A DNA stretch of 64,000 nucleotides from Ramlibacter aurantiacus (lineage in GTDB: Bacteria; Pseudomonadota; Gammaproteobacteria; Burkholderiales; Burkholderiaceae_C). The translations under genes and the position numbers were made by a program. The DNA lies in the NCBI RefSeq assembly GCF_016722895.1, contig NZ_JAEQNA010000012.1, forward strand, positions 34,904-98,903. Direction: 5' to 3'. Positions 1 to 8,346 of this stretch are shown here, one piece after another (positions within the stretch are counted from its first letter, which is position 1; each line of letters starts with the position of its first letter). The notes below the pieces were generated by a model that searched no databases, was not told the origin of the DNA, and saw only the letters and a program-made list of their open reading frames with translations.

Positions 1-360
1 CCAGGAAAACAGTCGCTCGACCAGACGGGCGAAATGCGAAGCCGGGAACACCAGCGTGAGCACGCGCGCCAGGAAGCGGATGCCGGCCAGGGACATCAGC
101 ACCGGCACCGCGATGCGCAGCAGCGCCACGCCCTGGTGAGGCTGGAGCGCCAGCAAGGAGCTGTAGGTCAGCGCGAGTGCCAGCAACGGGAACAGCAGGC
201 CATCGACGATGAATCGGCCGAACCACACGGACTGGCCGCCCCGGCTGCGGCCGACGGCCCACGCCACCCCGCCGGCGATCGCCAGGCTGGCCAGCAGCGC
301 GAGCACCTGCCACAACATGGCCGGCTGACCCACCTGCCGCAGCAGGTTCTCGATGATCAC
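1..360 (-). CDS. Probable MscS-family mechanosensitive channel, N-terminal part (cut by window edge)
   Basis: The frame opens with GTG at 360, six bases after the stop of the deacetylase gene, and is open to the window edge (120 codons). The visible protein has three hydrophobic stretches, around residues 15-36, 48-70 and 76-100, with arginines between them. That fits the membrane-spanning N-terminal region of a small-conductance mechanosensitive channel, which releases solutes across the inner membrane under osmotic downshock. The conserved pore helix and beta domain lie outside the window, so the family call is an inference from topology and from a remembered neighbourhood next to HDAC-like genes. 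Another in-frame GTG at 369 would overlap the upstream stop. It could be some other multi-pass membrane protein. Confidence 0.5.
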   Translation of the reverse strand, partial: MIIENLLRQVGQPAMLWQVLALLASLAIAGGVAWAVGRSRGGQSVWFGRFIVDGLLFPLLALALTYSSLLALQPHQGVALLRIAVPVLMSLAGIRFLARVLTLVFPASHFARLVERLFSW

Positions 361-365
361 CGGCC

Positions 366-1325
366 TCACAGGTCGGCCAGGGCGCGCAGGTGCGCCTCGA
401 CGCTGGTACCCAGGGCCTGCAGGTCGTAGCCGCCTTCCAGGCACGAGACGATGCGGCCTCGGGCGTGGCGCAGCGCCACGTCGCGCACGCGCTCGGTGAT
501 CCAGCGGTAGTCGTCCTCGACCAGCCCCAGTTGCCCGAGCTCGTCGTCACGGTGCGCGTCGAAACCGGCGCTGATGAACACCATCTCGGGCCTGAAGCTC
601 TCCAGCCGGGGCAGCCACAGCCGCTCCACCCGTTCACGCACGGCCGGACCACGGGTATAGGCGGGCACCGGCACGTTGAGCATGTTGCCGGCCCGCGGCG
701 GATCGCCGCTGAACGGATACAGGCCCTGCTGGAAGATGCCCACCATCAGCACGCGTTCGTCGCCGGCCAGGATGTCCTCGGTGCCGTTGCCGTGGTGCAC
801 GTCGAAATCGACCACGGCCACGCGGGACAGGCCGTGCCGATCCAGCGCATGCCGCGCGGCGATGGCGACGTTGTTGAAGAAGCAGAAACCCATGGCCCGG
901 TCGCGGCAGGCGTGGTGGCCCGGCGGTCGCACGGCGCAGAACGCATTGGCCAGCTCGCCTGCCATCACCGCGTCGGTGGCGGCCACCGCCGCCCCAGCCG
1001 CGCGCAGCGCCGCCGTCCAGGTGTGCGCGTTCAGCGCGGTGTCGGGATCGATGTGCGCATAGGCCGGTCCGCCGGCCTGGCACTGTTCCTCGAGTTCGGC
1101 CTGCAGCCCGCGCAGGGCCGCGGCGTGCAGGCGGTCGTGGGCGAGTTCGATGTCGGCCAGCGAGGCGAGCGGCGCCTCGCGCCGCTCCAGCACGTCGGCC
1201 AGTCCGCAGGCCAGCAGGCGGTCCTCGATGGCGTCGAGGCGTTCGGGGCACTCGGGATGACCGGGCCCCATTTCGTGGCGGCGGCAGTCGGTATGCGTGA
1301 AAAACCCGGTGCTGTGGGCTGGCAT
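366..1325 (-). CDS. Histone-deacetylase-family (class II HDAC-like) deacetylase
   Basis: A 319-residue metal-dependent deacetylase of the HDAC/AcuC/AphA superfamily, acting on acetyl-lysine or acetylpolyamine-type substrates in the cytoplasm. Visible motifs in order: HPECPERL near residue 22, RPPGHHA at 133-139 with the paired active-site histidines 137-138, FCFFNN, DFDVHHGNGT at 163-172 carrying zinc ligands Asp165 and His167, AGFDAHRDD near 243 with the third zinc ligand Asp246, and LEGGY near the C-terminus. The frame opens further upstream at 1379, but ATG 1325 gives the usual family N-terminus and leaves about 50 bp to the divergent MoxR gene. Substrate cannot be read from sequence; bacterial members often act on acetylpolyamines or acetoin-related targets. 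Confidence 0.9.
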   Translation of the reverse strand: MPAHSTGFFTHTDCRRHEMGPGHPECPERLDAIEDRLLACGLADVLERREAPLASLADIELAHDRLHAAALRGLQAELEEQCQAGGPAYAHIDPDTALNAHTWTAALRAAGAAVAATDAVMAGELANAFCAVRPPGHHACRDRAMGFCFFNNVAIAARHALDRHGLSRVAVVDFDVHHGNGTEDILAGDERVLMVGIFQQGLYPFSGDPPRAGNMLNVPVPAYTRGPAVRERVERLWLPRLESFRPEMVFISAGFDAHRDDELGQLGLVEDDYRWITERVRDVALRHARGRIVSCLEGGYDLQALGTSVEAHLRALADL

Positions 1326-1377
1326 GGTCGAACGGCTCGGGAGAGGCGGTAGGGATTCGGTGATAACGTCGTGCTCC

Positions 1378-2298
1378 ATGCAAGCACAACGACAGCTGGC
1401 GACTCTGCTCGATCAGCTTAACACGGTGATCGTGGGCAAATCGGTCCAGGTCCGCGACTGCGTGGCCTGCCTGCTGGCCGGCGGACACCTGCTGATCGAG
1501 GACGTGCCGGGCGTCGGCAAGACCACCCTCGCGCATGCCCTGGCCCGCGCCTTCGGGCTGCAGTTCTCGCGCGTGCAGTTCACGGCCGACCTCATGCCCA
1601 GCGACCTGTCGGGCGTCTCGGTCTACGACCGCGGCAAGGAAGACTTCGTCTTCCACCCGGGACCGGTGTTCGCGCAGGTGCTGCTGGCCGACGAGATCAA
1701 TCGCGCCAGCCCCAAGACCCAGAGCGCGCTGCTCGAAGCGATGGAGGAACACCAGGTCACCATCGAGGGCGAAACCCGTCCGCTGCCCCGGCCCTTCTTC
1801 GTCATCGCCACGCAGAACCCGCTGGACCAGCTCGGCACCTTCGGCCTGCCCGAGTCGCAACTCGACCGCTTCCTGATGCGCATCTCGCTGGGCTATCCCG
1901 ACCGTGCCGCCGAGCGCGAGCTGCTGCGCGGGCAAGACCGTCGCGAGATGGTCATGCAGCTGTCCGCGGCGCTCACCCCCGGGGCGCTGGACGACCTCCA
2001 GCGCCAGGTGCAGCAGGTGCACGCCGCCGATCCGCTGCTCGATTACGTGCAGGACCTGGTGGCCGCCACGCGATCGGGCCGCTGGTTCCTGCAGGGGCTC
2101 TCGCCCCGCGCCGCGATCGCCGTGGTGCGGGTCGCCAAGGCCCAGGCCCTGCTCGGCGGGCGCGACTACGTATCGCCCGACGACGTGCAGGCCATCCTGC
2201 CGCAGACGGTTGGCCATCGACTGGTGCCCGTGGGCTCGGCCGGCCGGGGTCCGGTCGAACAGGTGCGCGCCATGCTGGAGGACGTGCCGCTGCCGTGA
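1378..2298 (+). CDS. MoxR-family AAA+ ATPase
   Basis: A 306-residue AAA+ chaperone of the MoxR group. Walker A is GVGKTT at residues 45-50, Walker B is LLADEIN, and the ATQNP sensor-1 stretch follows in the typical FVIATQNPLDQLGTFGLPES context. MoxR proteins remodel or activate partner proteins, commonly with von Willebrand or DUF58 proteins. Here the gene overlaps a DUF58 gene by four bases and a membrane transglutaminase follows, the classic MoxR-DUF58-transglutaminase operon. The ATG at 1378 gives a short natural N-terminus (MQAQRQLATLL); the longer frame from 1297 would overlap the divergent gene's start. Client and physiological role are unknown. Confidence 0.9.
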   Translation: MQAQRQLATLLDQLNTVIVGKSVQVRDCVACLLAGGHLLIEDVPGVGKTTLAHALARAFGLQFSRVQFTADLMPSDLSGVSVYDRGKEDFVFHPGPVFAQVLLADEINRASPKTQSALLEAMEEHQVTIEGETRPLPRPFFVIATQNPLDQLGTFGLPESQLDRFLMRISLGYPDRAAERELLRGQDRREMVMQLSAALTPGALDDLQRQVQQVHAADPLLDYVQDLVAATRSGRWFLQGLSPRAAIAVVRVAKAQALLGGRDYVSPDDVQAILPQTVGHRLVPVGSAGRGPVEQVRAMLEDVPLP

Positions 2299-3254
2299 CG
2301 CCGACCCGCGTGCGGCAGCGCCTGCGCAGCTGGTGGCTTGCGCGCCTGCCGGTGACCGACACCCTGGCGCTGACCCAGCGCCGGGTCTACATCCTGCCCA
2401 CCCGCGCCGGCTGGTTGCTGGGGGGCACGCTGCTGGTGTTGCTGATCGCCTCCATCAACTACCAGCTCAATCTCGGATACCTGCTCACCTTCCTGCTGGC
2501 CGGCAGCGCCCTGGTGGGCATGCACCTGAGCCACGGCACGCTGCGCGGCCTGCGCCTGAACCTGGAGCCGCCGCAAGCGCAGTTCGCCGGTGCCAGCGCC
2601 GAGCTGCGGGTGGTGATCGCCAACGATGGCCGCTCGGCCCGGCACGGCATCGGCGTGGCGGTGCACGAGGCGCCCGACGGCCAGCAATGGGCCTGGTGCG
2701 ACGTTCCGGCACAGGGCAGCAGCACCGTCTGCGTCGCCTTCCAGCCGGCGCGGCGCGGGCTGCACCGGGTGCCTGCGCTGACCGCGGAGACCCGCTACCC
2801 GCTGGGCACCTTCCGGGTCTGGACGGTTTGGCAACCGGCCGCGCGGGTGCTGGTGTGGCCGGCTCCTGAATTGGCGCCGCCGCCGCTGCCGCCCGCGCAG
2901 GCCCGTGCGGGCCACGGGAGCGCCCGCGCCGCCGCCGGCCGGGAATTCGAAGGCGTGCGCGCCTACCGCCGGGGCGACGCGCTCCGGCAGGTGGTGTGGA
3001 AGAAGTCGGCGCGCAGCACCGAGCTGGTCAGCCGCGACCACGAGCAGGCGCGCCGACCCGAGCTGTGGCTGGACCATGCGCTGGCAGGTTCCGGCAACCT
3101 GGAGCAGCGGCTGTCGCGGCTGGCCGCCTGGGTGCTGCAGGCCGACCGCCTCGGGGCCGAGTACGGCCTGCGCGTGCCGGGCCAGCAGGTTCGGCCCGGC
3201 AACGGCGAGGCCCACAAGCGGCATTGCCTGGAGGTGCTGGCGCTGTGCGGGTGA
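2295..3254 (+). CDS. DUF58 domain-containing protein
   Basis: A 319-residue protein starting at GTG 2295, which overlaps the MoxR stop (GTGA). It has two adjacent hydrophobic segments at about residues 36-75 and a C-terminal DUF58 region marked by GVRAYRRGD followed by VVWKKSAR. DUF58 proteins are the usual partners of MoxR ATPases and carry a von-Willebrand-A-like fold. The stop overlaps the GTG of the transglutaminase gene, so translation of the three genes is probably coupled. No enzymatic function is known for the family; in other bacteria such operons have been tied to cell-envelope or stress phenotypes, which is only a hint here. Confidence 0.85.
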   Translation: MTPTRVRQRLRSWWLARLPVTDTLALTQRRVYILPTRAGWLLGGTLLVLLIASINYQLNLGYLLTFLLAGSALVGMHLSHGTLRGLRLNLEPPQAQFAGASAELRVVIANDGRSARHGIGVAVHEAPDGQQWAWCDVPAQGSSTVCVAFQPARRGLHRVPALTAETRYPLGTFRVWTVWQPAARVLVWPAPELAPPPLPPAQARAGHGSARAAAGREFEGVRAYRRGDALRQVVWKKSARSTELVSRDHEQARRPELWLDHALAGSGNLEQRLSRLAAWVLQADRLGAEYGLRVPGQQVRPGNGEAHKRHCLEVLALCG

Positions 3255-5302
3255 ACACGCTTCGCAGCCGCATCGGCGCCCTGCCCCGCGAGGGCCGCGA
3301 TGCCATCTTCCTGCTGATCGCGATCGCCTGGATCGTGCTGCCATTGACGCCGCACCTGCCGCTGTGGTGCAGCGCGCTGGTGGCCGCGGTGCTGGCGTGG
3401 CGCGGCCGGCTCGCCTGGCGCGGGCTGCCGCTGCCGCGCGCGCGTTGGGTGCTGGCCCTGCTCGCGCTCGGAGCCGTGGGCACCTTCGCCAGCCACGGCA
3501 CGCTGCTCGGACGCGACGCCGGGGTGACGCTGGTGGTGGTGCTGCTGGCACTCAAGACGCTGGAGCTGCGGGCCCGGCGCGATGCCTTCGTGATCTTCTT
3601 CCTGGGCTTCTTCACCCTGGTCACCTACTTCTTCTATTCGCAGTCGCTGGCCGTCGCCGGCGCGATGCTGGTCGGGCTGATGGCGCTCCTCACGGCGCTG
3701 GTCAACGCCCATCTGCCGGTCGGGCGCCCACCCCTGCGCCAGTCGGCCGCGACGGCGGGGAGGATGGTGCTGCTCGGTGCGCCGGTGATGGCCGTGCTCT
3801 TCGTGCTGTTCCCGCGGCTGACTCCGCTGTGGGGCTTGCCCGCGGACGCGCTGACCGGCCGCAGCGGGCTGAGCGCCCAGATGGAGGTGGGCAACGTCGC
3901 CCGGCTGGCGCTGGACGAGAGCATCGCCCTGCGCGTGCGCTTCGAAAACGACCAGGTGCCGCCGCGTTCGCAGCTGTATTTCCGCGGGCCGGTGCTGGGC
4001 CGCTTCGACGGCCGCAGCTGGCGCCCGCTGTACCCGCGCCCGGCCATCCTGCCGCGGCAGCTGATGGAGCGGCGTGCACCGCTCCAGCTGCAGGGTGAGC
4101 CGGTGCGCTACCGCGTCACGCTCGAGCCGCACAACCGCCCCTGGCTGCTGACGCTGGACGTGGCGGGCCAGGCGCCCGAGGTGGCCGATGCCGAGGCGAT
4201 CGGCACGCCCGAATTGCAGTGGCTGCTGGCGCGTCCCGTCACCGACCTGCTGCGCTACGACGCGCAGAGCCACCTGCAATGGACACAGGGCCCGCTGGCC
4301 AGCGCCGCCGCCCTGCCCTGGGAATACCGGGAGTTGCCGCCGGGGTCCAACCCCCGGACGCTGGAACTCGGCGCCGAACTGATGCGGCAGGCCGCCCCGC
4401 AAGACAAGGCGGCGCTCGTGCAAGCCGCACTGCAGCGCCTGCGCACCGGCGGATACCGCTACACGCTGGAGCCAGGCCTCTACGGCACGGACAGCGCCGA
4501 CGAATTCTGGTTCGACCGCAAGGAAGGCTTTTGCGAGCACATCGCGTCCGCCTTCGTGGTGCTGATGCGGGCAATGGACATTCCGTCGCGCATCGTGACC
4601 GGCTACCAGGGCGGTGAGCGCAACCCCATCGACGGGTGGTGGGTGGTGCGCCAATCCGACGCGCACGCCTGGACCGAGGTCTGGCTGCAGGGCCAGGGTT
4701 GGGTGCGGATCGACCCGACCTCGTCGGTGGCACCAGGCCGGATCGGCTCGTTCCAGCGGCTGCAACCGCCGCCCGGCGTGCTGGCCAACACCATGGCGGC
4801 CGTGAGCCCCACGCTGGCCGCGCACCTGCGTTCGGTGTGGGAGGCGGTGAACAACGCCTGGAACCAGCGCGTGCTGAACTACACGCAGAGCCGCCAGCTT
4901 GCGCTGCTGCGCCAGCTCGGGTTCGAATCACCCGACTGGAAGGACTTGGCCGCCCTGCTCGCCTGGGTCATCGCCGCGGCAGCAACGGCAGGCGGTGCCT
5001 GGAGCCTGTGGGAGCGACGCCGGCAAGACCCGTGGCTGCGATTGCTGGCGCGTGCCCGCCAGCGCCTGGAAAAGAGCGGCCTGCCGTTGCCCGCCACCCA
5101 CGGACCGCGGCAACTCGCCACGGCGGCCCTGGCGCACTTCGGTGCGGACGCCCAGGCCTTGGCAGACTGGCTGCTGCGCCTGGAGGCCCAGCGCTATGCG
5201 CGTTCACCGCAGCTGCCCTTGGCCACGCTGCGGCGACAATTCGACCACCTGCCCTGGCCTTCCTCGCACCCGCCCGCCCAACTCCAGCCACGCCACTCCT
5301 GA
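3251..5302 (+). CDS. TgpA-like membrane transglutaminase (DUF3488 / transglutaminase core / DUF4129)
   Basis: A 683-residue protein from GTG 3251, overlapping the preceding stop. The N-terminal third is a cluster of hydrophobic helices (residues about 15-190), typical of the DUF3488 membrane domain. A papain-like transglutaminase core follows with the triad visible: Cys428 in EGFCEH, His472 in DAHAWTEVW and Asp488 in RIDPTS. Another membrane helix near residue 570-590 precedes a DUF4129-like tail. The catalytic domain should sit in the periplasm. TgpA of Pseudomonas aeruginosa is the best-known relative and is essential there. The MoxR and DUF58 genes just upstream make this a complete three-gene unit. 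The substrate is not known. Confidence 0.9.
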   Translation: MNTLRSRIGALPREGRDAIFLLIAIAWIVLPLTPHLPLWCSALVAAVLAWRGRLAWRGLPLPRARWVLALLALGAVGTFASHGTLLGRDAGVTLVVVLLALKTLELRARRDAFVIFFLGFFTLVTYFFYSQSLAVAGAMLVGLMALLTALVNAHLPVGRPPLRQSAATAGRMVLLGAPVMAVLFVLFPRLTPLWGLPADALTGRSGLSAQMEVGNVARLALDESIALRVRFENDQVPPRSQLYFRGPVLGRFDGRSWRPLYPRPAILPRQLMERRAPLQLQGEPVRYRVTLEPHNRPWLLTLDVAGQAPEVADAEAIGTPELQWLLARPVTDLLRYDAQSHLQWTQGPLASAAALPWEYRELPPGSNPRTLELGAELMRQAAPQDKAALVQAALQRLRTGGYRYTLEPGLYGTDSADEFWFDRKEGFCEHIASAFVVLMRAMDIPSRIVTGYQGGERNPIDGWWVVRQSDAHAWTEVWLQGQGWVRIDPTSSVAPGRIGSFQRLQPPPGVLANTMAAVSPTLAAHLRSVWEAVNNAWNQRVLNYTQSRQLALLRQLGFESPDWKDLAALLAWVIAAAATAGGAWSLWERRRQDPWLRLLARARQRLEKSGLPLPATHGPRQLATAALAHFGADAQALADWLLRLEAQRYARSPQLPLATLRRQFDHLPWPSSHPPAQLQPRHS

Positions 5303-5310
5303 AGGCACCC

Positions 5311-6462
5311 ATGTCGTACCCCGTCGTCTTCGGCCTGCTCCTGGCCGCCGCGCTGGCGCTGCCGCTCCATGCGAGCGCCGGCACGCATTCCCAGACCCGC
5401 AAGAAGGCCGCTCCTGCCGCCGCGCAGAAGGCGAAGAAGTCGGCGATCAAGAAGACGTCGGTGCGCAAGGTCCGCAGCGCACCGGCTTCGCGCCAGGGGC
5501 TGCCCTATGCCGACCATCCTGAAGCCATGCGCTTTGCCGACGAAGTGGCCGAGCGCCGGGGGCTCGATCCGGCATGGACCCGCCGCGCCATCGGGCAGGC
5601 GCAGCAACTGCCACTGGTGCAGCGGCTGATGCAGCCGGCGCAGCCCGGCACGCGCAAGAACTGGGCGATCTATCGCAGCCGCTTCATCGACAACTTCCGC
5701 ATCAACGCCGGCCTGCGCTTCTGGCAGGAGAACGAGAGCTGGCTGGCCAAGGCCGAGCGCGAGCACGGGGTGCCCGCGGAAATCATCGCCGGGATCATCG
5801 GCGTGGAGACCATCTATGGCCGGCAGATGGGGGACTTCCGCGTCATCGATGCCCTGAGCACCCTCGCCTTCAACCACCCCGAGAACCATCCCCGGGCCGC
5901 CGAGCGCGCCGCGTACTTCAGGGGCGAGCTGGAGCAGTTCCTGTCCACCCAGCACCGGCGCAGCCTCGATCCGCTGGAGCCGCTGGGCAGTTTCGCCGGC
6001 GCCACGGGCATGCCGCAGTTCATGCCGAGCAGCTGGGTCAAATGGGCGGTGGACTTCGACGGCGACGGCCGCATCGACCTGCGCAACAGCGCCGCCGACG
6101 CCATCGGCTCGGTGGCCAACTACCTCAAGGGCTATGGCTGGCAGACCGGCATGCCCACCCATTACCCGGTGCGGTTCGACGCCGAGACGGTGGACATGGA
6201 CACGCTGCTCGCGCCCGACATCCTGCCCACCTTCAGCGCCGCCAGCTTCCAGGCCAAGGGCGCGCTGCTCGACGGCGCGGCCGCCGGACATGCGGGGCCG
6301 CTGGCGCTGGTGGAACTGGAAAACGGCGACGGCCCCAGCAGCTACGTGGCCGGCACGGAGAACTTCTACGTCGTCACACGCTACAACCACTCGAGCTACT
6401 ACGCGATGGCGGTGATCGAGCTGGGGCGCGCCGTGCGCGAGGCGGTGGAGCGCCAGCCGTAG
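5311..6462 (+). CDS. mltB: Lytic murein transglycosylase B (MltB/SltB family)
   Basis: A 383-residue peptidoglycan lytic transglycosylase that cleaves the MurNAc-GlcNAc bond to give 1,6-anhydro ends. Residues 1-21 look like a signal peptide ending at HASAG, without a lipobox cysteine, followed by a Lys/Ala-rich linker to about residue 65. The catalytic domain has the SltB signature with the catalytic glutamate Glu166 in GVETIYGR, followed by FAGATGMPQFMPSSW and DFDGDGRIDL, an EF-hand-like calcium loop. The ATG lies 8 bp after the transglutaminase stop, so the gene may be the last of that operon. A much longer frame running in from 4636 is an overlap artefact. Confidence 0.92.
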   Translation: MSYPVVFGLLLAAALALPLHASAGTHSQTRKKAAPAAAQKAKKSAIKKTSVRKVRSAPASRQGLPYADHPEAMRFADEVAERRGLDPAWTRRAIGQAQQLPLVQRLMQPAQPGTRKNWAIYRSRFIDNFRINAGLRFWQENESWLAKAEREHGVPAEIIAGIIGVETIYGRQMGDFRVIDALSTLAFNHPENHPRAAERAAYFRGELEQFLSTQHRRSLDPLEPLGSFAGATGMPQFMPSSWVKWAVDFDGDGRIDLRNSAADAIGSVANYLKGYGWQTGMPTHYPVRFDAETVDMDTLLAPDILPTFSAASFQAKGALLDGAAAGHAGPLALVELENGDGPSSYVAGTENFYVVTRYNHSSYYAMAVIELGRAVREAVERQP

Positions 6463-6470
6463 CGGCTCGC

Positions 6471-8015
6471 TCAGACCTCCGGCGGCATGATGCGAAAGCT
6501 GAACCGCACGTCGCCGTCCAGCTGGCGCATGCCCTTCCGGTCCACCAGGAGCGTGTACTCGATCCGGTAGTAGCTGGCGGGATCCACGTCCATCGGCTCA
6601 CCCATCACGTCGACGATCTTTCCGTCAGGCAGACGGCCCGTCATGAACGGAAAAAACAAGCTGCCGGTCGGTGTCTGCGACAACGTGACAGCAGCCACAC
6701 CGGGCTTGCGCAACTCGATGGCGAAGTGTGGGTGCGGCCTCTCCGAAGAAACCAACTTACCGCGCTTACCGTCATAGCGAACCGGGGTCGTGCGCGCAGA
6801 GTCCATCACCTTTTCCGACTCCATGAAAAATGCCTGCTGTGCGACCTGCGTCACCGCCTCGAGCAACTCACGGTCTCCTCCCAATGCCTGAAAGATCTTC
6901 TGTACGGCACCCTCGGAACGCTTGTTCATGGCAACGACCTCTTCGCCCGCGGCGCCGCGCACAGCGTAAGTTGCCCGGGGCAAGTCCTTCGCAAAGGTCG
7001 AGGCCACTTCGAACCCTTCGTGCTGCACGAGCTGCTCGGCCGTGCCGGCGGACGCTTGCGCTCCGGTTCGAATCAACTCGGTTGCTTGGGCGCTCAGCTC
7101 GCAAGCGTCCGGGGCCAGGTGGCCGAACAGATCGCGCAAGCTCCAGCAGGCGTCGATGACATCCATCGGGCTGCCGGCCGTGCTCGGGGGCTTGGCGCCG
7201 CCCGAGCCGGGCTGCCCAGCGCTTAGCGCATCGATCAGGAACCCGAGGTGGCTCCTGAGCTTCGCGGCGAACAGGATGCTTGATCTTTCGGCGTCCGATT
7301 CGGGCGCCTTTCTGGCGACCTGGTCCAGCGCCGCGTGCAGCTGCTTCAGGCACGGGAGCGACGAGAACTCGAATGCACCCGCTGCCTTCTTGACCGCGGC
7401 TTTCAGGAGATTGGCGCGCGTGTCCAGCGTCCGGGCGGTCCTGAACAGTTCGTCCAGCTTGACCAGGTGGCGAAGGACCGCGCTGCTGGCTCGGGCACGC
7501 TGTCCGGGGGCCTGGACTTGCCCCCCCGACTTGCGGTCTGCCTGCCCGGACCCGGATGCTGCGGCACCCAGAAGCTGCCTGACTTCGGTCGGAATGGCGC
7601 GGCCCGCACGCTCGAGGTTGGTTGCGGCGATGACCCGCTCACTGGCCCCACACTGCGCCAGCGCCGCATGCAGACGGTCCAGGCAATCGTCCGACAGCGA
7701 GGAAAGGTCCTCGACTTTTCCGATCTCCACCAGCAGGTCGATCCTCCACTCGGCGCCCAGGTGCGCAAGCTGCTCCAGGCGCGCGATGGTGGCGGCCGCC
7801 CACGCGTCGTCGACCGGGGTTGGCTGGAGCTTGGGCAACGCCGGCAGCGAAACCGCGCGATCCCTTAGCGACGCACCAGCCGCACCGGCGTGCGACACCG
7901 GGCGCGCCGGCGCCGACTGGGCTGCCGAAGCTGTTGATGTCTTGGGCGGCGGCTTCGCCGCGGGCGCGGTTTGACTCGATATCGCACGGCGATGCGCCTT
8001 GGAACCACCTTGCAT
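6471..8015 (-). CDS. Unrecognised 514-residue protein with an internal duplication
   Basis: I do not recognise this protein. ATG 8015 is chosen because AAGGAG lies 7 bases before it; the frame stays open to 8117. The first ~60 residues are rich in Ser, Ala, Pro, Gln and basic residues, with no signal peptide or membrane helix. Two helical segments of about 80 residues (roughly 71-150 and 177-255) look like diverged copies: each has a LEQL/LDEL start, a central SSL...CL..LHAAL core and a later run ending in a basic helix. The C-terminal ~150 residues contain beta-prone stretches, including SLFFPFMTGRLPDGK and a final VRFSFRIM strand. A disordered Ser/Pro-rich N-terminus on a soluble helical protein is also how type III effectors look, but nothing nearby supports secretion. 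It lies tail-to-tail with mltB. Confidence 0.65.
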   Translation of the reverse strand: MQGGSKAHRRAISSQTAPAAKPPPKTSTASAAQSAPARPVSHAGAAGASLRDRAVSLPALPKLQPTPVDDAWAAATIARLEQLAHLGAEWRIDLLVEIGKVEDLSSLSDDCLDRLHAALAQCGASERVIAATNLERAGRAIPTEVRQLLGAAASGSGQADRKSGGQVQAPGQRARASSAVLRHLVKLDELFRTARTLDTRANLLKAAVKKAAGAFEFSSLPCLKQLHAALDQVARKAPESDAERSSILFAAKLRSHLGFLIDALSAGQPGSGGAKPPSTAGSPMDVIDACWSLRDLFGHLAPDACELSAQATELIRTGAQASAGTAEQLVQHEGFEVASTFAKDLPRATYAVRGAAGEEVVAMNKRSEGAVQKIFQALGGDRELLEAVTQVAQQAFFMESEKVMDSARTTPVRYDGKRGKLVSSERPHPHFAIELRKPGVAAVTLSQTPTGSLFFPFMTGRLPDGKIVDVMGEPMDVDPASYYRIEYTLLVDRKGMRQLDGDVRFSFRIMPPEV

Positions 8016-8094
8016 CTGGACACTCCTTCGCACAAGCCACGAAGTAGTCCCCGACCTAGAGAGCTGGTTCCGGCCCCACGCAGAGGACAAACCC

Positions 8095-8331
8095 TCAGCC
8101 GTCCCCATCGATCTCAACCAGCTTCAGCCGCGCCCCGGCCCCTGTCTTGACCTTCACGGCCGAGCGGTTGCAGCCGAAGTGGCTGGCCAGCAGGCGCACG
8201 AGTTCGTCATTGGCCTTGCCGTCCACCGGCGGCGCCGCCACCTGGACCAGCCAGGGTTCACCATCACGACTCGGCGGCGTGAGCAGGCTGGCGCGGGCGT
8301 TGGGCTTGACCCGGACCTGCAGGATCTTCAC
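8095..8331 (-). CDS. DUF167 (YggU-like) family protein
   Basis: A 78-residue protein matching the small DUF167/YggU family, which has a compact alpha/beta fold and no firmly established function. Diagnostic stretches are VRVKPNA at the N-terminus, APPVDGKANDEL in the middle and KVKTGAGARLKLVEI at the end; the length is normal for the family. It lies just downstream of aroC on the same strand, 15 bp from that gene's start-distal end, and may be co-transcribed with upstream genes. In many proteobacteria the family sits beside yggT, whose homologue is elsewhere in this window. Confidence 0.82.
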   Translation of the reverse strand: MKILQVRVKPNARASLLTPPSRDGEPWLVQVAAPPVDGKANDELVRLLASHFGCNRSAVKVKTGAGARLKLVEIDGDG

Positions 8332-8346
8332 GGGTGAGGCCGGCGC

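Noticed and set aside
4636..5310. A longer start for the MltB-like gene reaching into the transglutaminase gene
   Set aside because: ATG 5311 gives a proper signal peptide; the upstream part is a shadow of the transglutaminase frame.
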